14,482 nt of DNA from Microbacteriaceae bacterium. GTDB taxonomy: Bacteria; Actinomycetota; Actinomycetes; Actinomycetales; Microbacteriaceae. Under the pieces are notes generated by a model, which worked only from the letters and a program-made list of their open reading frames with translations, was not told where the DNA came from and searched no databases. Within the stretch, counting starts at the first letter, position 1. The number at the start of each line of letters is the position of its first letter. The translations under genes and the position numbers were made by a program. Positions 1 through 6,945 of this stretch are shown in pieces. Where the stretch lies: the NCBI GenBank assembly GCA_012719255.1, contig JAAYAS010000252.1, positions 1 through 14,482 of the forward strand, given 5' to 3'.

Positions 1-192
1 CCCGTCGACCCAGGCGCGGGGGATCACCTCGTGCATGCGGTTGATCGAGCGGAGCACGGTCGACTTGCCGCAGCCCGACGGGCCGATGAACGCGGTGACG
101 CTCTTCGGCTCGATGTTCATGTTCACGCCCTCGACGGCCTTGAACTTGTCGTAGTAGATGTCGAGGTCCTTGATTTCGATGCGCTTGGCCAT
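1..192 (-). CDS. pstB: Phosphate ABC transporter ATP-binding protein PstB (N-terminal part)
   Basis: Only the first 64 codons are present; the gene runs off the left edge. PstB is the cytoplasmic ATPase that powers the PstSCA phosphate importer. The fragment starts MAKRIEIKDLDIYYDKFKAV and carries the Walker A motif GPSGCGKST around residues 36-44, followed by LRSINRMHE, which is characteristic of PstB rather than of ABC ATPases in general. The ATG at 192 is supported by an AAGGAA Shine-Dalgarno about 6 nt upstream. It lies 36 nt downstream of the pstA stop on the same strand and is the fourth gene of the pstSCAB order. Walker B, signature and H-loop lie outside the window, so integrity cannot be judged. 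Confidence 0.96.
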   Translation of the reverse strand, partial: MAKRIEIKDLDIYYDKFKAVEGVNMNIEPKSVTAFIGPSGCGKSTVLRSINRMHEVIPRAWVDG

Positions 193-228
193 TGGAATTC
201 CTTGTCTGAAGTGCGTATCGAGGCCGAC

Positions 229-1380
229 CTAGCGGTCGCCCTTCGGGCTGAAGAAGTGGGACACCAGGCGGCCGACCACGTTGAGCAGCATGACGATGAG
301 CAGCAGCACGAGCGCGCCGGTCCAGGCGAGCTGGTTGCCGGCCTCGCTGGTGAACTTCCACGACTGGTACACGAAGGTCGGGAGCGACGACATCGCGTTC
401 TCGAAGAGGTTGAAGTTCATGTACTGCGACATGCCGGCGGCGACGAGCAGCGGCGCGGTCTCGCCGATGACGCGGGCGATCGCGAGCAGCACGCCGGTGA
501 CCAGGCCCGCGAGCGCGGTCGGCAGCACGACCTTGGCGATGGTGCGCCACTTCGGCACGCCGAGGGCGTACGAGGCCTCGCGGAGGTCGTCGGGAACCAG
601 CCGGATCATCTCCTCGGCCGAGCGGACCACGGTGGGGATCATCAGCACCACGAGCGCGATCGCACCGGCGACGCCGACGCGGAGGTTCGTGATCTGCGCC
701 CCGAGCGAGCTCGCGACGAGGAGGAACAGCGCGTAGGCGAACAGACCCGCGACGATCGAGGGCACGCCGGTCATGACGTCGACGAAGAAGTTGATCGCCT
801 TCGACAGCCAGTTGCCCTTGCCGTACTCGACGAGGTAGATCGCGGTGAAGATGCCGATGGGCACCGAGATCAGCGAGGTGGCGAGGGTGATCAGCAGCGT
901 GCCGACGATGGCGTGCAGTCCGCCGCCGGTCGACGGCCGGGCCGCGTCCTTCGTGAAGAACTGCGCGTTGAAGCCGGGGATGCCGTTGACGAACAGCGTG
1001 TAGAGGAGCGAGGCGAGCGGGATCATCGCGAGCACGAAGGCGACGGTGACCATGCCCGACACGAAGCGGTTCGTCGCGGCGCGCTTGCCCTCGACGGCGA
1101 ACGAGATCGCCCAGATGCCGACGAGGTAGAGGAGCGCGGCGACGGCGAGCCAGGCGCCCCAGTTGAAGTTCATGCCGAGGAACGCGCCGGTGGCGGCGTT
1201 GAGGCGGAGGAACGGCTTGTCGGAGAGCATCCAGGCGGCGCCGAAGATGAGGCCCGACACGACGAACGCGCCGATGAGCACAGCGGCGCCGATCCAGCCG
1301 GGGAGCTGGCCCGCGGTGAGCGAGTTGCGCTTGTCGCGGCTCGAGGCCGGGGGAGCGGGGGTTGCGGTTGCAGCAGTCAT
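229..1380 (-). CDS. pstA: Phosphate ABC transporter permease PstA, with N-terminal extension
   Basis: PstA is one of the two inner-membrane permease subunits that form the phosphate channel with PstC. The 383-aa product has the binding-protein-dependent permease core from about residue 108 to 375, including the ATPase-coupling EAA loop around 267-290 (LREASYALGVPKWRT) and the PstA-like stretch GVPSIVAGLFAYALF near 205-219. The product is long: E. coli PstA is 296 aa. The extra N-terminus (1-105) holds a low-complexity Ala/Pro/Thr start and two predicted membrane helices (about 29-51 and 76-95) ahead of the usual first helix. The ATG at 1380 is preceded by GGAAG at a suitable distance, and the gene begins 15 nt after the pstC stop, so translation is probably coupled. 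Confidence 0.96.
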   Translation of the reverse strand: MTAATATPAPPASSRDKRNSLTAGQLPGWIGAAVLIGAFVVSGLIFGAAWMLSDKPFLRLNAATGAFLGMNFNWGAWLAVAALLYLVGIWAISFAVEGKRAATNRFVSGMVTVAFVLAMIPLASLLYTLFVNGIPGFNAQFFTKDAARPSTGGGLHAIVGTLLITLATSLISVPIGIFTAIYLVEYGKGNWLSKAINFFVDVMTGVPSIVAGLFAYALFLLVASSLGAQITNLRVGVAGAIALVVLMIPTVVRSAEEMIRLVPDDLREASYALGVPKWRTIAKVVLPTALAGLVTGVLLAIARVIGETAPLLVAAGMSQYMNFNLFENAMSSLPTFVYQSWKFTSEAGNQLAWTGALVLLLIVMLLNVVGRLVSHFFSPKGDR

Positions 1381-1395
1381 GTTCGTGGTCGCTTC

Positions 1396-2352
1396 CTACT
1401 TCTTGCCGCGCGCGATGACCCAGCGGCCGATCGAGTTGACGAGCAGCGTGATCGCGAACAGCACGAGGCCGGCGGCGATCAGGGTGTTCGAGTCCATGCC
1501 GTGCGCCTCGGGGTAGTTGTTCGCGATGAAGCCGGCGATCGTCGTCGGGTTCTGCTCGGTGAGCACCGCGAACGAGACGACGCCGGTCGCCGAGAGCACC
1601 ATCGCGATCGCCATGGTCTCGCCGAGGGCGCGGCCGAGGGCGAGGATGCTCGCGGCGAAGATGCCCGAGCGGGCGTAGGGGAAGACCGCCTGCTGCACCA
1701 TCTCCCAGCGGGTGGCGCCGAGGGCGAGCGAGGCCTCCTCGTGCAGGCGCGGGGTCTGCAGGAAGATCTCGCGGCTCAGCGAGGTGATGATCGGCAGGAT
1801 CATGATCGCGAGCACGATGGCGGCGGTCATCATGTTGCGGCCCGAGGGCACCGGGTCGTCGGCGAAGAGCGGGAACCAGCCCATGTTCTCGGAGAGCCAG
1901 CGGTAGAGCGGGCCGGCGAGCGGGGCGAACACGAGGATGCCCCAGGGGCCGAAGACGACCGAGGGCACGGCGGCGAGCATGTCGACGACGAAGCCGAGGG
2001 GGCCGGCGAGGCGGCGGCTCGAGAAGTGCGAGATGAACAGCGCGACCGCGATGCCGACCGGCAGGGCGAGCATCATCGCGAGCAGCGAGGCCCAGACGGT
2101 GCCGAACACGAGCGGCATGACGAACGGCCAGAAGCCGCCGGCGTTCGCGCGGTAGTTGTCGCTCACCTCCTGGACGGGCGAGACGAGCGAGGGGAAGCCG
2201 CGCATCAGCAGGAAGAAGAAGACGGCCGCGAGGGTCGCGAGGATGAGGACTCCCGAGGTGGTCGAGAGCACTTGGAACACGGTGTCACCGGCGCGGCGCA
2301 CCGTCGACGTCTTCTGCGGCGTCGGCGCGGGGGCGGTGTCGGTACTCGACAT
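1396..2352 (-). CDS. pstC: Phosphate ABC transporter permease PstC
   Basis: This is the second permease subunit of the PstSCAB phosphate importer. The 318-aa product has a first helix at about 34-51, a periplasmic loop, and the transport core with PLVFGTVWASLLAMMLALPVG (80-100, helix), the PstC-typical MLAAVPSVVFGPWGI (134-148), an EAA coupling loop at about 205-225 (EEASLALGATRWEM) and RALGETMAIAMV after it. The frame stays open upstream to an ATG at 2424. I place the start at 2352 (MSSTDT) because AGGAAGG lies 7 nt before it, while the ATG at 2358 is too close to that site and the 2424 start would add Pro-rich sequence unlike the family. The pstS-pstC gap (2353-2504) contains a strong hairpin. 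Confidence 0.96.
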   Translation of the reverse strand: MSSTDTAPAPTPQKTSTVRRAGDTVFQVLSTTSGVLILATLAAVFFFLLMRGFPSLVSPVQEVSDNYRANAGGFWPFVMPLVFGTVWASLLAMMLALPVGIAVALFISHFSSRRLAGPLGFVVDMLAAVPSVVFGPWGILVFAPLAGPLYRWLSENMGWFPLFADDPVPSGRNMMTAAIVLAIMILPIITSLSREIFLQTPRLHEEASLALGATRWEMVQQAVFPYARSGIFAASILALGRALGETMAIAMVLSATGVVSFAVLTEQNPTTIAGFIANNYPEAHGMDSNTLIAAGLVLFAITLLVNSIGRWVIARGKK

Positions 2353-2359
2353 GAGCATG

Positions 2360-2366
2360 CCTTCCT
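2360..2366 (-). promoter_or_regulatory. Shine-Dalgarno that fixes the pstC start
   Basis: Minus-strand AGGAAGG, 7 nt before the ATG at 2352. It touches the alternative ATG at 2358 (1-nt gap), so that codon is unlikely to be used. Confidence 0.7.
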
Positions 2367-2426
2367 GATGGAGCAGCGGGGGAAGCGGGGCGGGATGGGG
2401 GCCGAGCGGACCGAGTCGATTCAAGC

Positions 2427-2471
2427 ATCTTGCCCGGTGCCGGCGAAAAGTCGCACGGCACCGGGCAAGAT
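2427..2471 (-). promoter_or_regulatory. Perfect 16-bp hairpin between pstS and pstC
   Basis: On the transcribed strand the arm ATCTTGCCCGGTGCCG is followed by a 13-nt loop and its exact reverse complement CGGCACCGGGCAAGAT. It starts 34 nt after the pstS stop and ends 75 nt before the pstC start. No T-run follows (next bases GCTTGAATCG), so it is not a textbook intrinsic terminator. A likely role is partial termination, or protection of the pstS 3' end from decay, so that more binding protein than permease is made; that role is inference. Confidence 0.7.
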
Positions 2472-2504
2472 CTGCTCACGAACGCGGAGCGCTCGGGCGA
2501 GGCA

Positions 2505-3635
2505 CTACTTGATCTGGTCGATCGCGGCCATCGCCTGCTCGCGGATCTCGTCCGAGAGCGGGGCGTTGCCGGCCTCGGCCGCAGCGGCCTCCTGGCCCTC
2601 GGCCGAGGCGACGTAGGTGAAGTAGTCCTTCACCATGGCGCCGACGTTCGAGTCGGTGTACTCGGAGCAGCCGATGAGGTAGGCGACGAGCACGATCGGG
2701 TACGCGCCCTCGACGCCGGTGTAGTCGAGGTCGAAGACCACGTCGGTGTCGGCGCGGCCCTCCTCGAGGGGCGAGCCGGCGACGACCGCGGCGGCGGCCT
2801 CGGGCGAGTAGGGCACGAAGTCGTTGCCCGACTTCACGGCGACGGTCTGCATGTCGCCGACGGCCGAGGCGTCGAGGTAGCCGATCGAGCCCTCGCCCGC
2901 GGCGACCGCGGCGGCCACGCCGGCGGTCTGGTTGGCGGCCTCGCCGCCGAGGTCGCTCGGGAACTGGTCGTCGGTGCCGTGCGTCCACACGTCGGGCGCG
3001 GCGGCCTCGAGGTAGGCGAGGAAGTTGCCGGTGGTGCCCGACTTGTCACCGCGGTGCACCGCGTTGATCGGGAGGTCGGGGAGCTCGACGCCCTCGTTGG
3101 TGGCGGCGATGGCCGGGTCGTTCCAGTTCGAGATCTCGCCCGCGAAGATCTTCGCGATGGTGTCGGCGTCGAGGTTGATCTGCTCGGCGACCTCGGGGAG
3201 GTTGTACGCGACCGCGATGGGCGAGATGTACGACGGGAACTCGACGATCGACGAGCCCTCGGCGCAGACGGGCTGGAAGGTGTTCTCCTCGATCTCCTCG
3301 ACCTTGAACGCGCGGTCCGAGCCGATGAACTCCGAGGTGCCCGCGACGAAGTTCTCGCGGCCGGTGCCCGAGCCGGTGGCGGTGTACTGGATGGTCACGC
3401 CGGGCTGGACCTCGGCGTAGCCGGGGATCCAGCCGTTGACCTGGGCCTTCTCCATCGAGCTGGCGCCCGTGGCGTTGAGGGTGCCCGAGAGCTCGGCGCC
3501 GCCCTCGGTGGTCGTGTCGCCACCGGTGGCGGGCTCGTCGGTCGAGCCGGTGTCGCCGCCGGCGGCGCAGCCGGCGAGGGTGAGGGCGGCGATAGCGGTC
3601 ATGGCAACCGAGGTGCCGATGCGCGACAGCTTCAT
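2505..3635 (-). CDS. pstS: Phosphate-binding lipoprotein PstS
   Basis: PstS is the extracytoplasmic receptor that captures phosphate and hands it to PstCA. The 376-aa product begins with a lipoprotein signal peptide: basic MKLSR, a hydrophobic stretch, and lipobox LAGC with the lipidated Cys at residue 23. A Gly/Thr/Asp/Glu-rich linker (about 24-50) should tether it to the membrane. Phosphate-site motifs follow: ATGASS (55-60), TGSGTGRENF (87-96), FIGSDRAF (103-110) and HRGDKSGTTGNF (194-205). The ATG at 3635 has a GGAGG Shine-Dalgarno 7 nt upstream (3643-3647). It is first in the pst order, behind a 145-nt gap that carries the PHO box. Length and motifs look complete. Confidence 0.97.
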   Translation of the reverse strand: MKLSRIGTSVAMTAIAALTLAGCAAGGDTGSTDEPATGGDTTTEGGAELSGTLNATGASSMEKAQVNGWIPGYAEVQPGVTIQYTATGSGTGRENFVAGTSEFIGSDRAFKVEEIEENTFQPVCAEGSSIVEFPSYISPIAVAYNLPEVAEQINLDADTIAKIFAGEISNWNDPAIAATNEGVELPDLPINAVHRGDKSGTTGNFLAYLEAAAPDVWTHGTDDQFPSDLGGEAANQTAGVAAAVAAGEGSIGYLDASAVGDMQTVAVKSGNDFVPYSPEAAAAVVAGSPLEEGRADTDVVFDLDYTGVEGAYPIVLVAYLIGCSEYTDSNVGAMVKDYFTYVASAEGQEAAAAEAGNAPLSDEIREQAMAAIDQIK

Positions 3636-3724
3636 TGAGTTTCCTCCATGCAGGTGGTGTAGGGAACCAGAACGGGTTCGCTGAGCGACGGTAAGCCTCG
3701 GGGGTGACGCGTCGACGTGGCCGA

Positions 3725-3742
3725 GGTGAACGGGAGGTAAAC
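3725..3742 (-). promoter_or_regulatory. PHO box (PhoP/RegX3-type direct repeats) upstream of pstS
   Basis: On the minus strand, GTTTACC (3742-3736) is followed exactly 11 nt later by GTTCACC (3731-3725). GTTCACC-like units at 11-nt phase are the known PhoP recognition sequence in Streptomyces and related actinobacteria. A weaker unit CGTCACC (3709-3703, 5 of 7 matching) lies in phase a further 22 nt on. The core ends 90 nt before the pstS ATG, consistent with activation of the pst promoter under phosphate starvation. A TACCGT at 3693-3688 is a possible -10, but weak evidence alone. Confidence 0.75.
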
Positions 3743-3780
3743 AAGTTCACCTGGACGGGCCCGACCGGACCGACCCGGCT

Positions 3781-4728
3781 TCAGATGAGCGGGCCGTGCG
3801 TCTCCGCGGCGACGACCCCGCGCGTCGGGTCGTCGGCGGGCACGTGCAGCACCGAGCACTCGGCCGTCGAGAGCATCGCCTGCCGCGAGAGCCCGCTGAG
3901 TCGCGTGCGGGTCGCCACCGCGAGCTGCGCGACGAGCTCGGGCATCACCGGCGAGTGGCTGCAGATCACGACGGGCTCGCGGGCGGCGAGCACCGCATCC
4001 AGCACCTCGCGCACCCGGCCGTCGGCCGGCGTCGCCGACTGCGAGAGCACCCGCTCGCTCACCGGCGCGAGCCCGAGCCGCTCGGCGAGCGGCGCGACCG
4101 TGCCGCGGCAGCGCACCGCCGTCGAGGTGATGATGCGCGCGGGCCGGTACGCCTCGAGGATCGGCACGATGCGCTCCGACTGCGCCCGGCCGCGCGCGGT
4201 GAGCGGCCGCGAGTCGTCGTCGCCGGGCCACGACAGCCCGGGCACGGCGGTCGCGTGCCGCAGCGCGACGATCGGGAAGGTGCGCGCGACGCCCCGCTCG
4301 AGCCGGTCGGCGAGCAGCCGCACGACATCGCGGTCGCGCTCGTAGCTGAGGCGGTTCAGCGCCTTCTTCAGCGACATCCACCGCAGCCCCGACACCTCGT
4401 CGTTCGCGGTGAAGTCGTGCGCGTCGACCTGCGCGTCGTCGACCTCGCAGGCCCAGTAGTGCACCTCCTTCGGGCGGCCGGAGGGCAGGCGGTACTCGAT
4501 CGAGCCGAGCGGCGCGCCGAGCGCGATCCGGTAGCCGGTCTCCTCCCACACCTCGCGCACCGCCGTCTGCGGCAGCGTCTCGCCGGCGTCGACCTTGCCC
4601 TTCGGCAGCGACACGTCGTCGTGCTTCTCGCGGTGGATCACGAGCACCCGCGGCTTGCCGTTCGCGATGCGCCAGAGCACGGCGCCGGCGGCGTAGACGG
4701 TGGCTTCGCGGTCGGGGGAGCTCGGCAT
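3781..4728 (-). CDS. mutT1: MutT1-like Nudix hydrolase fused to a histidine phosphatase domain
   Basis: The 315-aa cytoplasmic protein has two domains, as in mycobacterial MutT1. The N-terminal Nudix domain (about 8-140) has a complete Nudix box: G44, E50, R58-E59, E62-E63 and G65 (GKVDAGETLPQTAVREVWEE...G). The C-terminal half (about 150-300) is a histidine phosphatase domain with the catalytic RHA motif (R157-H158) and a second conserved His in CSHSP (H258). Mycobacterial MutT1 is reported to degrade 8-oxo-(d)GTP and diadenosine polyphosphates; the same substrates here are inference. The ATG at 4728 has GAGGAT upstream. It follows ppk by 67 nt on the same strand; the ppk/mutT1 pairing also exists in mycobacteria (Rv2984/Rv2985). 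Confidence 0.88.
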   Translation of the reverse strand: MPSSPDREATVYAAGAVLWRIANGKPRVLVIHREKHDDVSLPKGKVDAGETLPQTAVREVWEETGYRIALGAPLGSIEYRLPSGRPKEVHYWACEVDDAQVDAHDFTANDEVSGLRWMSLKKALNRLSYERDRDVVRLLADRLERGVARTFPIVALRHATAVPGLSWPGDDDSRPLTARGRAQSERIVPILEAYRPARIITSTAVRCRGTVAPLAERLGLAPVSERVLSQSATPADGRVREVLDAVLAAREPVVICSHSPVMPELVAQLAVATRTRLSGLSRQAMLSTAECSVLHVPADDPTRGVVAAETHGPLI

Positions 4729-4745
4729 CGGATGATCCTCGGGCG

Positions 4746-4786
4746 CGGCGGTCGGCAGGGGGCGCTTCGAACCTACCCGACCGCCG
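4746..4786 (-). promoter_or_regulatory. Hairpin between ppk and mutT1
   Basis: Perfect 10-bp arms CGGCGGTCGG (4755-4746 on the complement) and CCGACCGCCG enclose a 21-nt loop that includes the small palindrome TTCGAA. The structure starts 9 nt after the ppk stop and ends 17 nt before the mutT1 start, just upstream of its Shine-Dalgarno. No T-run follows. It could be a weak terminator, an mRNA-stabilising element, or a structure affecting mutT1 translation. Confidence 0.5.
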
Positions 4787-4795
4787 TGCCGCCGG

Positions 4796-6907
4796 TCAGC
4801 GCAGCGAGCGCTTGCGGGGGCGCGCCGAGATGCGCCGCATCATCTCGTCGTGCATCTGCACGAGCGGGCGGCCCTCGTCGTCGACCGCGCGGCGGGTCCA
4901 GCTCGCGTCGGGGTTCATGCGCCACGTCGCGGTGCCGTCCGACATCGCGAGGTCGAACATGTCGAGGCAGTGCTGCACGTGGGCCTCGTCCTCGAGCAGC
5001 ACGAGCGCCTCGATGCGGCGGTCGAGGTTGCGGTGCATCATGTCGGCCGAGCCGATCCACACCTGCTCGTCACCGCCGTTGCGGAAGGCGAACACGCGCG
5101 AGTGCTCGAGGTAGCGGCCGATCACCGAGCGCACGCGCACGTTCTCGCTCATCCCGGGCACGCCCGGGCGGATGCCGCAGATGCCGCGGACGAACACGTC
5201 GACCCGCACGCCCGCGCGGCTCGCCGCGTAGAGCGCGTCGATGAACTCCTCGTCGATCATCGAGTTCACCTTCACCCGCACGCGGGCCTCCTCGCCGCGC
5301 AGCGCCGCCTGCCGCTCGGCCTCGATGAGGTCGAGCAGCCCCCGCCGCAGGTGCAGCGGCGCGACGAGCAGGCGCTTGAAGTCGCGCTCGATCGCGTAGC
5401 CCGAGAGCTGGTTGAACAGCCGGGTGACGTCGCTCGACACGTCGGGGTCGCAGGTGAACAGGCCCATGTCCTCGTAGATGCGCGAGGTCTTCGGGTTGTA
5501 ATTGCCGGTGCCGATGTGGTTGTAGATGCGCAGCCCCGAGTCCTCGCGGCGCACGACCTGCAGCAGCTTGCAGTGGGTCTTCAGCCCGACGAGGCCGTAG
5601 ACGACGTGCACGCCGGCCTTCTCGAGCTTGCGCGCCCAGACGATGTTGTTCTGCTCGTCGAAGCGGGCCTTGATCTCGACGAGCGCGAGCACCTGCTTGC
5701 CGGCGTCGGCGGCCTTGATCAGCGCCGCGATGATCGGCGAGTCGCCCGAGGTGCGGTAGAGCGTCTGCTTGATCGCGAGCACGTCGGGGTCGTCGGCGGC
5801 CTGCTCGATGAACGCCTGCACGCTCGTCGAGAACGACTCGTACGGGTGCTGCACGAGCACGTCGCGCTCGGCGATCGCGCCGAACACGTCGGGCTCCTCG
5901 CGCGAGTCGGAGGTGCGGAACGCGGCCGCGGTGACTGGCACGTGCGGCGGGTACTTGAGGTCGGGCCGGTCGACGCCGCCGAGCGCGAACAGCGCGGTGA
6001 GGTCGAGCGGCCCCGAGAGCACCGTCACCTCGTCGTCGGTGATGTCGAGCTCGTCGATGAGGAGGTTGAGCGTCTCCTCGTCCATGTCGTCGGAGACCTC
6101 GAGGCGGATCGGCGGGCCGAAGCGGCGCCGCAGCAGCTCCTTCTCGAGCGCCTGCAGGAGGTTCTCGGTCTCGTCCTCCTCGATGTTCACGTCCTCGTTG
6201 CGGGTGATGCGGAAGGCGTGGTGGTCGATCACCCGCATGCCGGGGAAGAGCTCGTCGAGGTGCTCGGCGATGAGGTCCTCGAGCAGCAGGAAGTGGTGCT
6301 CGCCGTCGGGCGCGCGCAGCGGGTAGAGGCGGGGCAGCGTCGGCGGCACCTTGAGGCGGGCGAACTCGACCTTGTCGGTGATCGGGTGGTGCACCCGCAC
6401 CGAGAGGTTGAGCGAGAGCCCCGAGATGTAGGGGAAGGGATGCGCCGGGTCGACCGCGAGCGGCGTGAGCACCGGGAAGATCTGGTTGCGGAACACCTCG
6501 CTGAGGTGCGCGCGGGCGCCCTCGTCGAGGTCGGCCCAGGCGCGGATGCGGATGCCCTCGGCCTCGAGCGCGGGGCGCACGTCGTCGTTGAACGCGGCCG
6601 CGTGCCGCAGCTGCAGCTCGCGCGCCTTCGTGCGGATCTCGGCGAGCTCCTGCGCGGCCGGCACGCCCGCCGGGGTCGGCACGGCGAGGCCGGTGTCGAT
6701 GCGGCGCTTCAGGCCGGCGACGCGCACCATGAACCACTCGTCGAGGTTCGAGGGGAAGATCGCGAGGAAGTTCGCGCGCTCGAGCAGCGGCGTGTCGCGG
6801 TCCTCGCCGAGCTCGAGCACCCGCTGGTTGAACTCGAGCCAGCTCGACTCGCGGTCGATGTAGCGGTCGGGGCCGAGATCGGCGAGGTCGTCGTGCGTGC
6901 TGGTCAT
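4796..6907 (-). CDS. ppk: Polyphosphate kinase 1
   Basis: Ppk1 reversibly polymerises the gamma-phosphate of ATP into polyphosphate. The 703-aa product (E. coli 688 aa) shows the N-domain (RYIDRESSWLEFNQRVLELG at 15-34, PSNLDEWFMVRVAGL after it), the head domain, and two phospholipase D-like C-terminal domains. The two active-site His match E. coli H435 and H592: H445 in GLKTHCKL and H602 in RYLEHSRV. The motif YNHIGTGNYN follows the first. The ATG at 6907 has GTGAGG upstream; an ATG at 6916 is too close to that site. The frame stays open upstream over mshD, but that is a composition artefact. It lies 38 nt after mshD. The basic C-terminus (RPRKRSLR) looks native. Confidence 0.97.
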   Translation of the reverse strand: MTSTHDDLADLGPDRYIDRESSWLEFNQRVLELGEDRDTPLLERANFLAIFPSNLDEWFMVRVAGLKRRIDTGLAVPTPAGVPAAQELAEIRTKARELQLRHAAAFNDDVRPALEAEGIRIRAWADLDEGARAHLSEVFRNQIFPVLTPLAVDPAHPFPYISGLSLNLSVRVHHPITDKVEFARLKVPPTLPRLYPLRAPDGEHHFLLLEDLIAEHLDELFPGMRVIDHHAFRITRNEDVNIEEDETENLLQALEKELLRRRFGPPIRLEVSDDMDEETLNLLIDELDITDDEVTVLSGPLDLTALFALGGVDRPDLKYPPHVPVTAAAFRTSDSREEPDVFGAIAERDVLVQHPYESFSTSVQAFIEQAADDPDVLAIKQTLYRTSGDSPIIAALIKAADAGKQVLALVEIKARFDEQNNIVWARKLEKAGVHVVYGLVGLKTHCKLLQVVRREDSGLRIYNHIGTGNYNPKTSRIYEDMGLFTCDPDVSSDVTRLFNQLSGYAIERDFKRLLVAPLHLRRGLLDLIEAERQAALRGEEARVRVKVNSMIDEEFIDALYAASRAGVRVDVFVRGICGIRPGVPGMSENVRVRSVIGRYLEHSRVFAFRNGGDEQVWIGSADMMHRNLDRRIEALVLLEDEAHVQHCLDMFDLAMSDGTATWRMNPDASWTRRAVDDEGRPLVQMHDEMMRRISARPRKRSLR

Positions 6908-6916
6908 GCCGGGCAT

Positions 6917-6922
6917 CCTCAC
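6917..6922 (-). promoter_or_regulatory. Shine-Dalgarno that fixes the ppk start
   Basis: Minus-strand GTGAGG in the short mshD-ppk gap, 9 nt before the ATG at 6907 and abutting the alternative ATG at 6916. It favours MTSTHDDL over MPGMTSTH as the N-terminus. Confidence 0.6.
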
Positions 6923-6945
6923 AAGCCGGTGTGAACGGTCGATGG

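Noticed and set aside
31..2616. 861-codon open frame on the plus strand opposite pstB, pstA and pstC
   Set aside because: Its product is a low-complexity Arg/Glu/Asp/His/Gly-rich chain with no domain, the usual antisense shadow of GC-rich genes, while the minus strand encodes clear Pst proteins.
6924..6933. GTTCACA-like PHO half-site before ppk on the minus strand
   Set aside because: A single imperfect unit with no partner at 11-nt phase; not enough to call a PHO box.
4850..6934. 694-codon plus-strand open frame opposite ppk
   Set aside because: Same compositional artefact; Val/Glu/His/Arg-rich with no recognisable motif, and fully covered by intact ppk.
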